NCBI GenBank assembly: GCA_017468425.1
Contig: JAFUIO010000004.1
Location: 1 to 32,854 of the forward strand
DNA: 32,854 bases
Reading direction: 5' to 3'
DNA from: Clostridia bacterium
Lineage (GTDB): Bacteria > Bacillota > Clostridia > Oscillospirales > Acutalibacteraceae
The notes under the pieces were generated by a model. The model was not told where the DNA came from. It saw nothing but the letters and a program-made list of their open reading frames with translations, and did not search any database. Below are positions 23,818 through 32,300 of the stretch, one piece after another; within the stretch, counting starts at the first letter, position 1; the number at the start of each line of letters is the position of its first letter. Position numbers and translations under genes: made by a program.

Positions 23818-24428
23818 AAACATTTATTATTCTCGGAGATTCAATAACAGATTGCAGCAGAGACAGAGATGACATAGATTCAATGGGTATGGGTTACCCC
23901 GCTGTTACAGCTGCTATTATCGGCACACAGCATCCGCAGAAATTCAGATTCATAAACGAGGGTGCCAGCGGAGACAGAATTGTTGATGTTTATGCACGAA
24001 TCAAACGTGACATTACCAACCAGAAGCCTGATTATCTCTCCATTCTTATCGGCATCAACGATGTGTGGCACGAAATTCACGACAAAAACGGTGTTGCAGC
24101 TCCTAAATTTGAAAAAGTCTATTCAATGCTTATTGAAGAAATCAAGGAGGAGCTTCCAGAAATTAAAATTTTCATTCTTGAACCTTTTGTAACTCCCGGC
24201 ACTGCAACTGACGATTATTGGGATTATTTTACAACAGAAACAAAGCTCCGCGCTGAGGCAGCAAAAAGAATTGCTGAAAAATTTGACCTTACATTTATCC
24301 CCTTGCAGGAAAAATTTGACGAAGCAATGGAAAAAGCACCTGCATCTTACTGGACACGTGATGGTGTTCACCCCACTGCAGAAGGTCACGGAATTATCGC
24401 AAACGAACTTGTAAAAGCAGTTTTATAA
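23814..24428 (+). CDS. SGNH/GDSL-type esterase
   Basis: A 204-residue cytoplasmic serine hydrolase with all SGNH blocks: GDSIT (Ser10), NEGASGDR (Gly53), GINDVW (Asn82) and DGVHPT (Asp183, His186). The family removes acyl or acetyl groups from sugars and lipids; the closest types act on acetylated oligosaccharides. No signal peptide, so the substrate is intracellular. AAGGAG lies nine bases from the ATG, and the start overlaps the AlaX stop. The coupling to a tRNA-editing gene is not obviously functional. Confidence 0.87.
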   Translation: MKTFIILGDSITDCSRDRDDIDSMGMGYPAVTAAIIGTQHPQKFRFINEGASGDRIVDVYARIKRDITNQKPDYLSILIGINDVWHEIHDKNGVAAPKFEKVYSMLIEEIKEELPEIKIFILEPFVTPGTATDDYWDYFTTETKLRAEAAKRIAEKFDLTFIPLQEKFDEAMEKAPASYWTRDGVHPTAEGHGIIANELVKAVL

Positions 24429-24469
24429 TATTTTCTTAATATCCGTTAAAGAAATGCAGATAATAAACC

Positions 24470-24476
24470 GAGGTGA
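24470..24476 (+). promoter_or_regulatory. Ribosome site of the 58-residue gene
   Basis: GAGGTGA four bases before the ATG at 24481 fixes this start and excludes the ATG at 24454, which has no ribosome site. Confidence 0.7.
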
Positions 24477-24480
24477 AATA

Positions 24481-24657
24481 ATGGATATTAACGAATTACC
24501 TGCAGGTTTTGGCATGGAATTAGCGAAAAACGAAAATGCAATGAAACGCTTTGAAAAAATGAGTGAAACTGAAAAAGCGAAAGTTGTTGAACACGCACGT
24601 TCTGTTGGTTCACAACGCGAAATGCAGATACTCATTTATGATTTATCAAAGAACTGA
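24481..24657 (+). CDS. Small conserved-looking protein, 58 residues
   Basis: A short soluble protein, MDINELPAGFGMELAKNENA at its start, then AMKRFEKMSETEKAKVVEHA. The pattern (P-x-G-F/S-x-x-x-LA-x-N-E-x-A-M, a T/S-E-x-E/Q-K helix, then R/S-x-x-EM) recalls a family of tiny Clostridia proteins that I remember as hypothetical proteins without a named domain. A good GAGGTGA ribosome site and the strong terminator after it support a real gene. It follows the SGNH gene by 52 bases with no promoter in between, so it is probably cotranscribed. Function unknown. Confidence 0.7.
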   Translation: MDINELPAGFGMELAKNENAMKRFEKMSETEKAKVVEHARSVGSQREMQILIYDLSKN

Positions 24658-24662
24658 AAAAA

Positions 24663-24693
24663 CTCCCTGAAACACAAAATATGTTTCAGGGAG
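24663..24693. terminator. Bidirectional terminator
   Basis: A 12-bp stem (CTCCCTGAAACA with TGTTTCAGGGAG, 7-base loop) is flanked by an A-run and a T-run. It ends the AlaX operon (+) and the GH127-like gene (-). Confidence 0.9.
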
Positions 24694-24698
24694 CATTT

Positions 24699-26507
24699 TT
24701 ATTTAATAAAAGGCATTTCTGTCATACGGAGTTTTGCACAGCCGTAAGGATAAAGATTAATTTCTTCTGTTTCGCTTATTGCACTTCTTGATTCAGGCAC
24801 TTTTGCACATACACTTTCGTATCCGTCTTCAAGTCCCCAATTAATTTCCGCAACATTTGCTTTTACAATAACTGACGGATTTTCGCTTGAAAAAGGAATT
24901 GAGTTCACTTCTTTCCTTTCAACCTTCAGTGATGCATCTGCAAAAGCATAATTCCATTTGCTTTCAGGCAGAAGCTCATAGTCGCAATACGGGAATTTTC
25001 TTTCCACTCCGTCTTTTTCATATTCATACATTTTCCTGCTGAATTTAACAGGCAGCGAGAAAACAAGTGTCCCGCATTTTACTTTATTCAAGTCGTGTGG
25101 GCGTTTTTCAAAATATGCCGAGGTTTCAAATTCAATATTTATTTCTGTTTTGCCTGCATTGATTTCAAACACCAGATCTTCCGTATTTACATTTTTGCCG
25201 TTGAGTTTTACATTCTCTGCAAAAGACGGAACACGGATAATGAAACGGAAATCTTTTTCTGCATCAATTTCATATTTAAAACTGTTTTCAAATGGATAAT
25301 CAGTTATAAGTTTTATATATTTTCCGTCACATTTAAGCTCTGCCGGCACGGGAATTGCATTTATTACAGTGTTTTCGTTATGCATAAATGCTGAAAGAGC
25401 AAACTTTGGCCATGCCTGATTGAAATTCGCCGTACAACAGCCGTAATTCGGTTCTAAGCCAAACAGATGGGCTTCCGGTCCATTAGTCCTGAAAAGCGAT
25501 TTACCGGGGAATTTTTCACACGCAATCTGATTGCTCATCTGCACATACTGATGTGTCCACATATCATCGCTCAACGTTGCAGGCAAAGCATTGAAAGCAA
25601 GCACTTCAAGCCTTTCTGCCCATTTTCTGTCGCCCGTGTACGCGTAAAGAATTTCATAAGAATACATCTGCTCTGCAACTGCACAAAGCTCTGTACCCTG
25701 AATCGGGCTTAAACCTGAAAGACATTCATCACCTGTGAAAAGGCCTACAGGTGTGCCGTTGAATTTTTTTAAAATATCGTGAAGATATTCTGCATTGTCT
25801 ACATATTCTTCGCCAAAAATATCACCGCTTACAGCCTCGCTTTTAAGCATCATACAAAGGTTTACAATGTGAGTATCAAATCTCCAACGGTTTAAAGGTC
25901 TTTCCCAAAGAGATACTGTTTCGTTATAATCCATTCCCTGCTCTCTTAAAATCAAACCAAGTTCTTTGAGCCACTCTTCTTTGTAAATGGAATAAACAAA
26001 ATTAATTGCAATAAAACATTCAAACCAACGTGCGTTACCCCAATTAAAAAGTTTTATCTTTCCGCCTGAAAGCAAATCGTAATAGTTTTTAAGAACATTA
26101 TAAATAACTTCGGGAATTCTCGCATCTTTCGAACACTGATAATACACGGTAAGAGTTTTTGTAATCAACTGAACTGCCCATGTATCGTATTCTTCCCTTT
26201 CTTCATCTTTGCAAGGACAAATCCATCCATCTTCTTTCTGGAAAGAAACGATGGCGTCAATATATTTTTTCGCACGTGCAATCATATCTTCGTTATCAAG
26301 AAGATATGCAAGAGGAATAAATCCGTCAAGCCAATAAGGCACACGCTCCCAACCCTCTTTATCTCCGCCAATCCACGAGCTGTTTTTTATATCGGGCCAC
26401 ATCTTATCAAGATTTCCGCTTAAAGATTCTGCCTGAATTTCAAGCTGTCTTTTAAGCCAACCTGAAGGTTTCAATTCATCAGTTGTATAAAAATTCCACT
26501 TTGCCAT
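24699..26507 (-). CDS. GH127-like glycosidase (DUF1680, beta-L-arabinofuranosidase family)
   Basis: A 602-residue protein with a catalytic (alpha/alpha)6-barrel followed by beta-sandwich domains. Conserved parts: PSGWLKRQLEIQAESLSGNL near the N-terminus, GTELCAVAEQMYSYE and PNYGCCTANFNQAWPK. In characterised GH127 enzymes such as HypBA1 a glutamate and three cysteines bind zinc and one cysteine is the nucleophile; Glu273, Cys275, Cys357 and Cys358 fit these. No signal peptide: it is cytoplasmic. AAGGAGG lies seven bases from the ATG. It would release arabinose or a related sugar from imported plant oligosaccharides; the exact linkage is not known. Confidence 0.87.
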   Translation of the reverse strand: MAKWNFYTTDELKPSGWLKRQLEIQAESLSGNLDKMWPDIKNSSWIGGDKEGWERVPYWLDGFIPLAYLLDNEDMIARAKKYIDAIVSFQKEDGWICPCKDEEREEYDTWAVQLITKTLTVYYQCSKDARIPEVIYNVLKNYYDLLSGGKIKLFNWGNARWFECFIAINFVYSIYKEEWLKELGLILREQGMDYNETVSLWERPLNRWRFDTHIVNLCMMLKSEAVSGDIFGEEYVDNAEYLHDILKKFNGTPVGLFTGDECLSGLSPIQGTELCAVAEQMYSYEILYAYTGDRKWAERLEVLAFNALPATLSDDMWTHQYVQMSNQIACEKFPGKSLFRTNGPEAHLFGLEPNYGCCTANFNQAWPKFALSAFMHNENTVINAIPVPAELKCDGKYIKLITDYPFENSFKYEIDAEKDFRFIIRVPSFAENVKLNGKNVNTEDLVFEINAGKTEINIEFETSAYFEKRPHDLNKVKCGTLVFSLPVKFSRKMYEYEKDGVERKFPYCDYELLPESKWNYAFADASLKVERKEVNSIPFSSENPSVIVKANVAEINWGLEDGYESVCAKVPESRSAISETEEINLYPYGCAKLRMTEMPFIK

Positions 26508-26529
26508 AGTAACGCCTCCTTACGCTGAA

Positions 26530-26558
26530 TATATATTAACACAAAACTTTCCTGAAAA
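26530..26558 (-). promoter_or_regulatory. Possible promoter of the GH127-like gene
   Basis: Minus strand: TTTTCA (26553-26558), 17-base spacer, TATATA (26530-26535), just before AAGGAGG. The -35 match is poor, and an overlapping TTGTTT/TAATAT pair is equally possible. Confidence 0.35.
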
Positions 26559-26566
26559 CAATAAGA

Positions 26567-26586
26567 AAGCCCCGAAAACGGGGCTT
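26567..26586 (-). terminator. Terminator of the secreted alpha/beta hydrolase gene
   Basis: An 8-bp stem AAGCCCCG/CGGGGCTT with a 4-base loop, followed on the minus strand by a short T-rich stretch. It lies 15 bases after the stop codon. Confidence 0.8.
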
Positions 26587-26601
26587 AATCTGATTATTCA
26601 A

Positions 26602-28527
26602 TTAATCAAAGAAACCTTTCGGTCCGAAAAGCTTATATACTATATCGTTTGCACCTTTAAGCACTTTATTGAGAATAACTTCACCTGCTTCAGGCTCTGC
26701 ATCAGGTGCGTATACGCCGATTTCAACAAGCATAGCACGTACTTCGTCCATAATTGCATTATCTGCATCGTAATTATTGGCAGTATTTGCTGTCATTGCA
26801 TCAGCCTTATTGAGAAGAGCCTGTTGTTCAGCGGTAAGAACATAATTTGTTTCTTCGCAATATCTTTCAAGGTCAGGAAGATAACTGTTTACAAGAGGTT
26901 TCAGGTTTCTTGCATCATTGAACTGAGGATAATAATATTTATCTTCATCGGGATTATCACAATCCGCTACAGTTTTGATTTCGCCTGTTGCAAGGTTGAG
27001 AGCAAGAGAAAGTGCTGTGTTATTGTATTCGAGTTCGTGCTTCTGCTCATAGAAATACCATGAAGATTCTTTGAAAAGTGCAGTTGAAATATCAAGTGAA
27101 CCATCAGGAGAAAGTTCTCTACCTTCTGTGTCTGCAAATTTCTGTCCGTAAGGTACAAATGATGTACCTGGTGCGGTTGAATCGATATTGATGATTTCGT
27201 CAGAGTTTGTTGTTGGTGCATTTTTCATAAAGCCGAAAAGACTGTAGTCGCTTGTGCAAGCACCGAAAGGAAGACCGTAACCTGCGATAAATGAGAATGT
27301 AACACCTTCTTTTTCAAGGTTTCTCATTGTAGTAGTAAGGTTTTTCTTTGCATTATAGAAATTGTCAACTTCCTTCTTCACAACATCTGAAGACATACAC
27401 CATTTAACTTCATCATATCTGTCAAGGGGTGCCATATTCATAAGTGAGGGGGTTGGTCCGAAAAGGTCTGTACCAAGACCGCGCAGAGCCATATCAATAA
27501 AATCGCGGAGTATTGGTTTCGGGAAAATTCTTAAAACAATATTGATTAAATATCCCCAGGGTTCGCCCACAAGGTCACTGATAAGTCCGTTATAGAAAAG
27601 ATCTGCTGAATTGTCACAGTACTGCTGCGTGAGCATATCTGCAATAATTTCAGTACCGTCCCACGCACCGACAATACCTACAACGCGTCTGATGTGGTTA
27701 TCTTTAACTGTGGGATATGCGTCCATATAAGCAGAAACAACAGACGCACCCATACTCATAGGAATAAGCACAACATCTTTTGCGCCAACTTTGTTTTTTG
27801 CGATAATTGTTTCGATGAATTCGTGAAGACCTTCAACATTCTTTGAAGTATAAGAAAATGCACTGTAGTTATAAACATAAAGGAAATCTTCATATTTTTC
27901 GCCGAATTTTTCTTTCGCGATATCTTCACAAGGAATAGCAGAGAAGAAACGCTCTCTTGCTTCACTGCGGAGTTTACCGTCTTCGCCCATAGCATAAGGA
28001 TATTCAGAAACAGGCATTGCATATCTGGGAGTTACAACTCGCGGGTTACCGTTGCCGTTTTCGTCAACAAGATTGAATTTAAATAAATTCTTTACTATGG
28101 TTTTTACGGAATCTTCATTAATAACACATTTACCCATTACACATGAAGCAAGAAGACCTGCAACTACAGAAACAATAGAGAAAATTGTTTCTGTGTCAGA
28201 AAATGCTTCATCAAATGAATTGAAAAGATTCCATCTTGTAGTGTATTTACCCTCAGCGATAAGAGGTGCATAGTTTTCATAATCCTGAAGTGTACCTTTT
28301 TCAAAAGCACCGTCCTGAGTATAGCTTTCATCAAAGAGATAAGAGTAACTCTGTCCGATACCTGTAACGAAAACAATAAGACTGTTTTCGCCTTCTGCAA
28401 ACACGTTTTCAAGATTTGCAGCGGTTTCAACTTTCACATTTGCTTCAGGTGTCAGTGCTGTTGCAGGAATCACAACAACAGAAAGAAGCATTGCCAAAGA
28501 AAGAATAATTGCAATAAGTTTTTTCAT
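26602..28527 (-). CDS. Secreted alpha/beta-hydrolase-like protein
   Basis: A 641-residue exported protein. A signal peptide (MKKLIAIILSLAMLLSVVV) ends near PATA. The strand SLIVFVTGIGQSYSY resembles the oxyanion region of lipases. VVLIPMSMGASVVSAYMDAYP has the shape of a nucleophile elbow, with Ser258 in M-S-M-G-A where lipases have G-x-S-x-G. The catalytic acid and His are not obvious. The C-terminal about 80 residues are helical. AAGGAGG eight bases from this ATG overrules a start 20 codons upstream. Single gene with promoter and terminator. It may be a lipase or esterase at the cell surface; I cannot place it in a named family. Confidence 0.65.
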   Translation of the reverse strand: MKKLIAIILSLAMLLSVVVIPATALTPEANVKVETAANLENVFAEGENSLIVFVTGIGQSYSYLFDESYTQDGAFEKGTLQDYENYAPLIAEGKYTTRWNLFNSFDEAFSDTETIFSIVSVVAGLLASCVMGKCVINEDSVKTIVKNLFKFNLVDENGNGNPRVVTPRYAMPVSEYPYAMGEDGKLRSEARERFFSAIPCEDIAKEKFGEKYEDFLYVYNYSAFSYTSKNVEGLHEFIETIIAKNKVGAKDVVLIPMSMGASVVSAYMDAYPTVKDNHIRRVVGIVGAWDGTEIIADMLTQQYCDNSADLFYNGLISDLVGEPWGYLINIVLRIFPKPILRDFIDMALRGLGTDLFGPTPSLMNMAPLDRYDEVKWCMSSDVVKKEVDNFYNAKKNLTTTMRNLEKEGVTFSFIAGYGLPFGACTSDYSLFGFMKNAPTTNSDEIINIDSTAPGTSFVPYGQKFADTEGRELSPDGSLDISTALFKESSWYFYEQKHELEYNNTALSLALNLATGEIKTVADCDNPDEDKYYYPQFNDARNLKPLVNSYLPDLERYCEETNYVLTAEQQALLNKADAMTANTANNYDADNAIMDEVRAMLVEIGVYAPDAEPEAGEVILNKVLKGANDIVYKLFGPKGFFD

Positions 28528-28558
28528 TCTTTTATCCTCCTTATATTTCTTTAGTAAT

Positions 28559-28587
28559 ATACTACCATTTATTTTGCCATATTTCAA
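28559..28587 (-). promoter_or_regulatory. Promoter of the secreted hydrolase gene
   Basis: Minus strand: TTGAAA (28582-28587), 17-base spacer, TAGTAT (28559-28564) preceded by TGG, an extended -10 element, about 30 bases before the start codon. Confidence 0.6.
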
Positions 28588-28653
28588 TTAACTTGCAAAC
28601 TTTTGACTTTTTAAACAAATGTTGCAAATCATTTTCGGCATAATGACAAATCA

Positions 28654-29226
28654 TCACTTCAGACGAGCCAGAAACCCGGCACCATTTTCGCTTAAATATT
28701 TATGGTATTTTTTGTATTCAGGAAAAACCTTATCAATTTCATTATAAAAAGCAGAAGAATGGTTCATATGTTTTCTGTGGCAAAGCTCATGCAACACAAC
28801 ACTGTCAATTACTTCCAAAGGAAAAAGCATAAGCAGACAATTAAAATTCAGGTTTCCTTGCGAAGAACAGCTACCCCATCGCGTTTTCTGATGCCTTATC
28901 GTAATTCTGTTGTATTTCACGCCGATTTTATCAGCATAAAAATCAACTCGCTCAGGAATAACTTTTTTAGCCTGTTCTGTAAGTTCTTTTAATTCTTCAT
29001 CGGTAAAAGGTTTTAAGTCTTTGATTTTTTCCTGACGTTCTTTATTCAGTTCAAGATGTTTTTCAATCCAGGATTTTTTCAGAAGCAGAAATTTCTTTAT
29101 ATCCTTGTCTTTCATCCACTTCGGTGCACGGACTAAAACTGCACCAGACTTTATTTCAATTGAAATTGATTTTCTTTTGCTTCGTATCACCGATACTTCC
29201 CATTCAAAACTATCCAAGTGCAACAC
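28654..29226 (-). CDS. YgjP/WLM-type zinc metalloprotease
   Basis: A 190-residue soluble protein of the YgjP family (DUF45, SprT-related). RSKRKSISIEIKSGAVLVRAP at the start, TRWGSCSSQGNLNFN and VVLHELCHRKHMNHS are diagnostic; HELCH (146-150) with His156 gives the zinc site and Glu147 the catalytic base. Homologues act as housekeeping or DNA-associated peptidases, and some are annotated UTP pyrophosphatase. No ATG fits: the frame opens with GTG or TTG just after AAAGGA, so the exact start is uncertain. It is a single gene behind a very good promoter with two palindromes in its leader. Confidence 0.87.
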   Translation of the reverse strand: MLHLDSFEWEVSVIRSKRKSISIEIKSGAVLVRAPKWMKDKDIKKFLLLKKSWIEKHLELNKERQEKIKDLKPFTDEELKELTEQAKKVIPERVDFYADKIGVKYNRITIRHQKTRWGSCSSQGNLNFNCLLMLFPLEVIDSVVLHELCHRKHMNHSSAFYNEIDKVFPEYKKYHKYLSENGAGFLARLK

Positions 29227-29233
29227 ATCCTTT

Positions 29234-29257
29234 ATTCCGGAATCAGATAAATTTATC
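29234..29257. promoter_or_regulatory. Two palindromes in the YgjP gene leader
   Basis: ATTCCGGAAT (29234-29243) and GATAAATTTATC (29246-29257) are perfect palindromes two bases apart, lying between the predicted transcript start and the start codon. They could be operator half-sites or RNA hairpins. Confidence 0.4.
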
Positions 29258-29266
29258 GTCTAAATG

Positions 29267-29295
29267 ATTATATCACTTTTTATATGCTAATTCAA
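29267..29295 (-). promoter_or_regulatory. Promoter of the YgjP-type gene
   Basis: Minus strand: TTGAAT (29290-29295), 17-base spacer, perfect TATAAT (29267-29272) preceded by TGA (extended -10). Confidence 0.8.
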
Positions 29296-29335
29296 TAAAT
29301 AGCCACGACAAACCTGATATGTTCTGCCACACAAG

Positions 29336-29366
29336 AAAAAGCGACTGAAATTAATCACCGCTTTTT
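29336..29366 (-). terminator. Terminator overlapping the polyvalent protein stop
   Basis: AAAAAGCG (29336-29343) pairs with CGCTTTTT (29359-29366). On the minus strand the upstream arm consists of the last codons (Lys, Lys, Arg) and the TGA lies in the loop; T-rich sequence follows. Confidence 0.65.
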
Positions 29367-32300
29367 AATAATGTCTTCCTGTATTCTATGTTTCTCTTTC
29401 TGTGCCTTTAAGCGTTCAGCATCTTTTTCTTTCTGCCTTTTTATTGCCTTCTGCTTTTCACGCTCAAGGACATTTTTGAGGAACGATGTACTTTCAAGGT
29501 TCAGAAGCTTTTTGTCATAGAAAGTAACTGAATTTGACAGTATAACTGCTTTTTCTTGAAGTGCTTTCAGTTTTGCAGTATCTCTTTTGCCCGGTGCAAA
29601 GGAAAGTTCTTTTATTTCCTTGCGGACTTCGTACAACTCCTGTTCATTTGCATACAGTTTCTCGATGTTTGCTTTGTACTCTGCAAGTTTCTTCTTTTCA
29701 ACCTCATGCACTGCAGACTCTTCGAGAGCATTCGCAAGAAGGTTTCGGGGAGTTAATGCATCAGGGTCTCGGTCGGAGAATAATGCACTTTCACCCAATT
29801 TACCGTCAGGTCTTGATACGTGTCCGTAATGTCTTAAAACATCTTCAGGCAGGATGTCTGAAAAATATCTATTGACATAGTCAAGTAAATCGGATATACT
29901 AATCTTGGAATCAGTAGAGGGCGTAGAAACCCTCGGGGATAAGCTCCCGGCTGGTTCCGTTTTTGCATTTGCAGAGTACAAAACATCAACGGTATCTATC
30001 GTATTTGTATATGAATTAACCACAAAGGATACAATATACGGCTCGTTGTTTGGGTTTTTCGCCATGCCCATTAAAACATAACTTTGGGAAATGTTTTCTT
30101 CTCGAGGATTCAACTCGTTAATTTTTATAGAGTTCTTAAGAATCTCTCCGATTTTTAAAACCACAGGGATATTCACTTTACTTCGGCTATCCAATGAATG
30201 TCTAATAGATTTTGTAGAAACTATAACCTCTCTATCAATATCGTTAACATAAACCGACACGCTACCATCTGAGTTCGCTTTGCCAACAGATGTAGCGTTT
30301 TTCTTTGCCTTTTTTACAACATCTTTGCGGTCATGTTGGTCAAAGTCATAGAGTGTGGTTACTTTCATATCTGGCTTGCTGACAAGTGCATCATAAGAAT
30401 AATTGCGTTCTGAAAATCTAATATCATTGTCTTTTGTAGGATTGAGATTATCAACATTTTTAGTTTGGTTAGGTTCAAATATGACATAGGAAAAGCCTCT
30501 CCAATTGACCTGAGCTCCATTCCGAGTCGTAACGCTATCTGAACCTTCATTCAGAATCAGGCCGTCATAGTCATATTCGTTTTCCTCAAGGAACTCTATA
30601 AGATTGTCGCCTTCAACCCAATCTACACCATTTTTGATGTATTCATCAATCTGTTTTGCAGAGCTTGACGGGTTTATTCCCTGTGCATAACCACCCTTAA
30701 TAAACGCATTCACAAAGATGTTCTTGGCATCTTCGTCATTTAAAATGTCAAAAGGTTTTGTAATGTTTATATACTGCTCCATTACTTTTCCTCTCAACTG
30801 TGTATAACCGTAAGCATAATCCGGGTCAGCAGTAAAATACATTCCGCTTCCTCTGTTTTTAAATACAGTAAAGTTTTCAGGTGTTCCGTGATATACTACA
30901 AGAAGATTTCCGTTTTCATCTCGCACCTTTGAGTTTTTGAAATATTCAAGTTGTTCTACGGAAAGTTTTCTGCCTTTTGAATCACGGTCAGAATACCTTA
31001 CATCTTCCTGTTCCGGTATTTTACCTTTCTCAAAGTATTCCTTTATATCAAGTATAATCCAATCAGCAGAAGTTCCTTTATTATAGAACACAGATGAAAC
31101 ATTTCTGCCGTCCGCATCACTTATATCAACAGCAATTTCACCCTTTTTACTATTGATATATTTCTTGATAGCACTGAACTGTTCTTTTGTTGGCATAACA
31201 GAAATATCAAGACCAGGTGTTTCATCCATAATACGAATGTTGCCTTCGTTCATGAACTTAACCATCGAAGCTGTACCTTCAAGTGTACCGTTGAATATTC
31301 TTGATATACCTCTGTGGTCTTCTCCTCGAGTTCCGAAATGCTTGCCTTTTTCACCACTGAAGTTGAGCATTTTGCCATTATCAAGAATATAGCCTGCATC
31401 GTAATAAAATGGAGTATAGCCGAATTCTTTTATTGCTTGTTTCCTGTCATACTCCGCTTCAGTAAGTCCTGATTCTGCTATTGCTTTTTCTCTTTCTGTT
31501 GATAACTCCGATTCAGTTTCTTTATTGAGCGAATCGCGAAGTTCAACTGCTTTTTTCTCCAAATCTACGAGTTCCTTATCAACTTTTTTCAAACCACTAC
31601 TTTCAAGAAAAGCAAAATATGATTTCATAGCCTTGTCAGTATCATCACTTCTCATCGTTTCCTCAACGACTTTGTTGTATTCGTCTGATGCCATAATTGC
31701 TTTTCTTTGTTCTCTGAGTTCGTTGATACGAACATTCATAGCATGCAATTCACTGTATCTGTCAGAATACTTCAAACCGTTTTCGGATATACTGGTATTG
31801 ACATTTCCATCAGAATTAGATATAATGTCATCAGAAAGGTTGCCTGATGCGGCGACTGAACTTGTTTCAGTTTGACCGCCATTTACGGGCAATCTTTTTA
31901 TTTTTGTAATATCATAGAACAAATATCCTCGGTCAGTAACCATAATTTTCACTTCACCGATAAACATTTTATTCGCAACTTCGAAACGAGTGGTATATAC
32001 ATCCCATCCGCCTGTAGCTTGTGGATGTCTTCCGTCATCAGGCTGATTTTCAATAAATTCAGATACAACAAGAAGATTGTCCAGTTCTGCTGAGGAACGC
32101 ATTTTCGCTTCTTTTATAGTATCGTCCATTCTGCGGTTTGCCGGATAAGCGTATTCTTCAGCAGAGCGCTTATTTATGTATGCTTTACCGTCTGTTCCTA
32201 CAGATAAAACTTTGCCTTTGAAGTTTTCTTTTATCAATTTTCGAGCTATTTCCTGCATTTCTCGTGTGTTTTTACCATCGAAAACATCTTGATTGACATC

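Noticed and set aside
28618..28655. Two CAAATCAT direct repeats between the hydrolase and protease genes
   Set aside because: Only two short copies in AT-rich sequence, with no further structure; not enough for a repeat or array.
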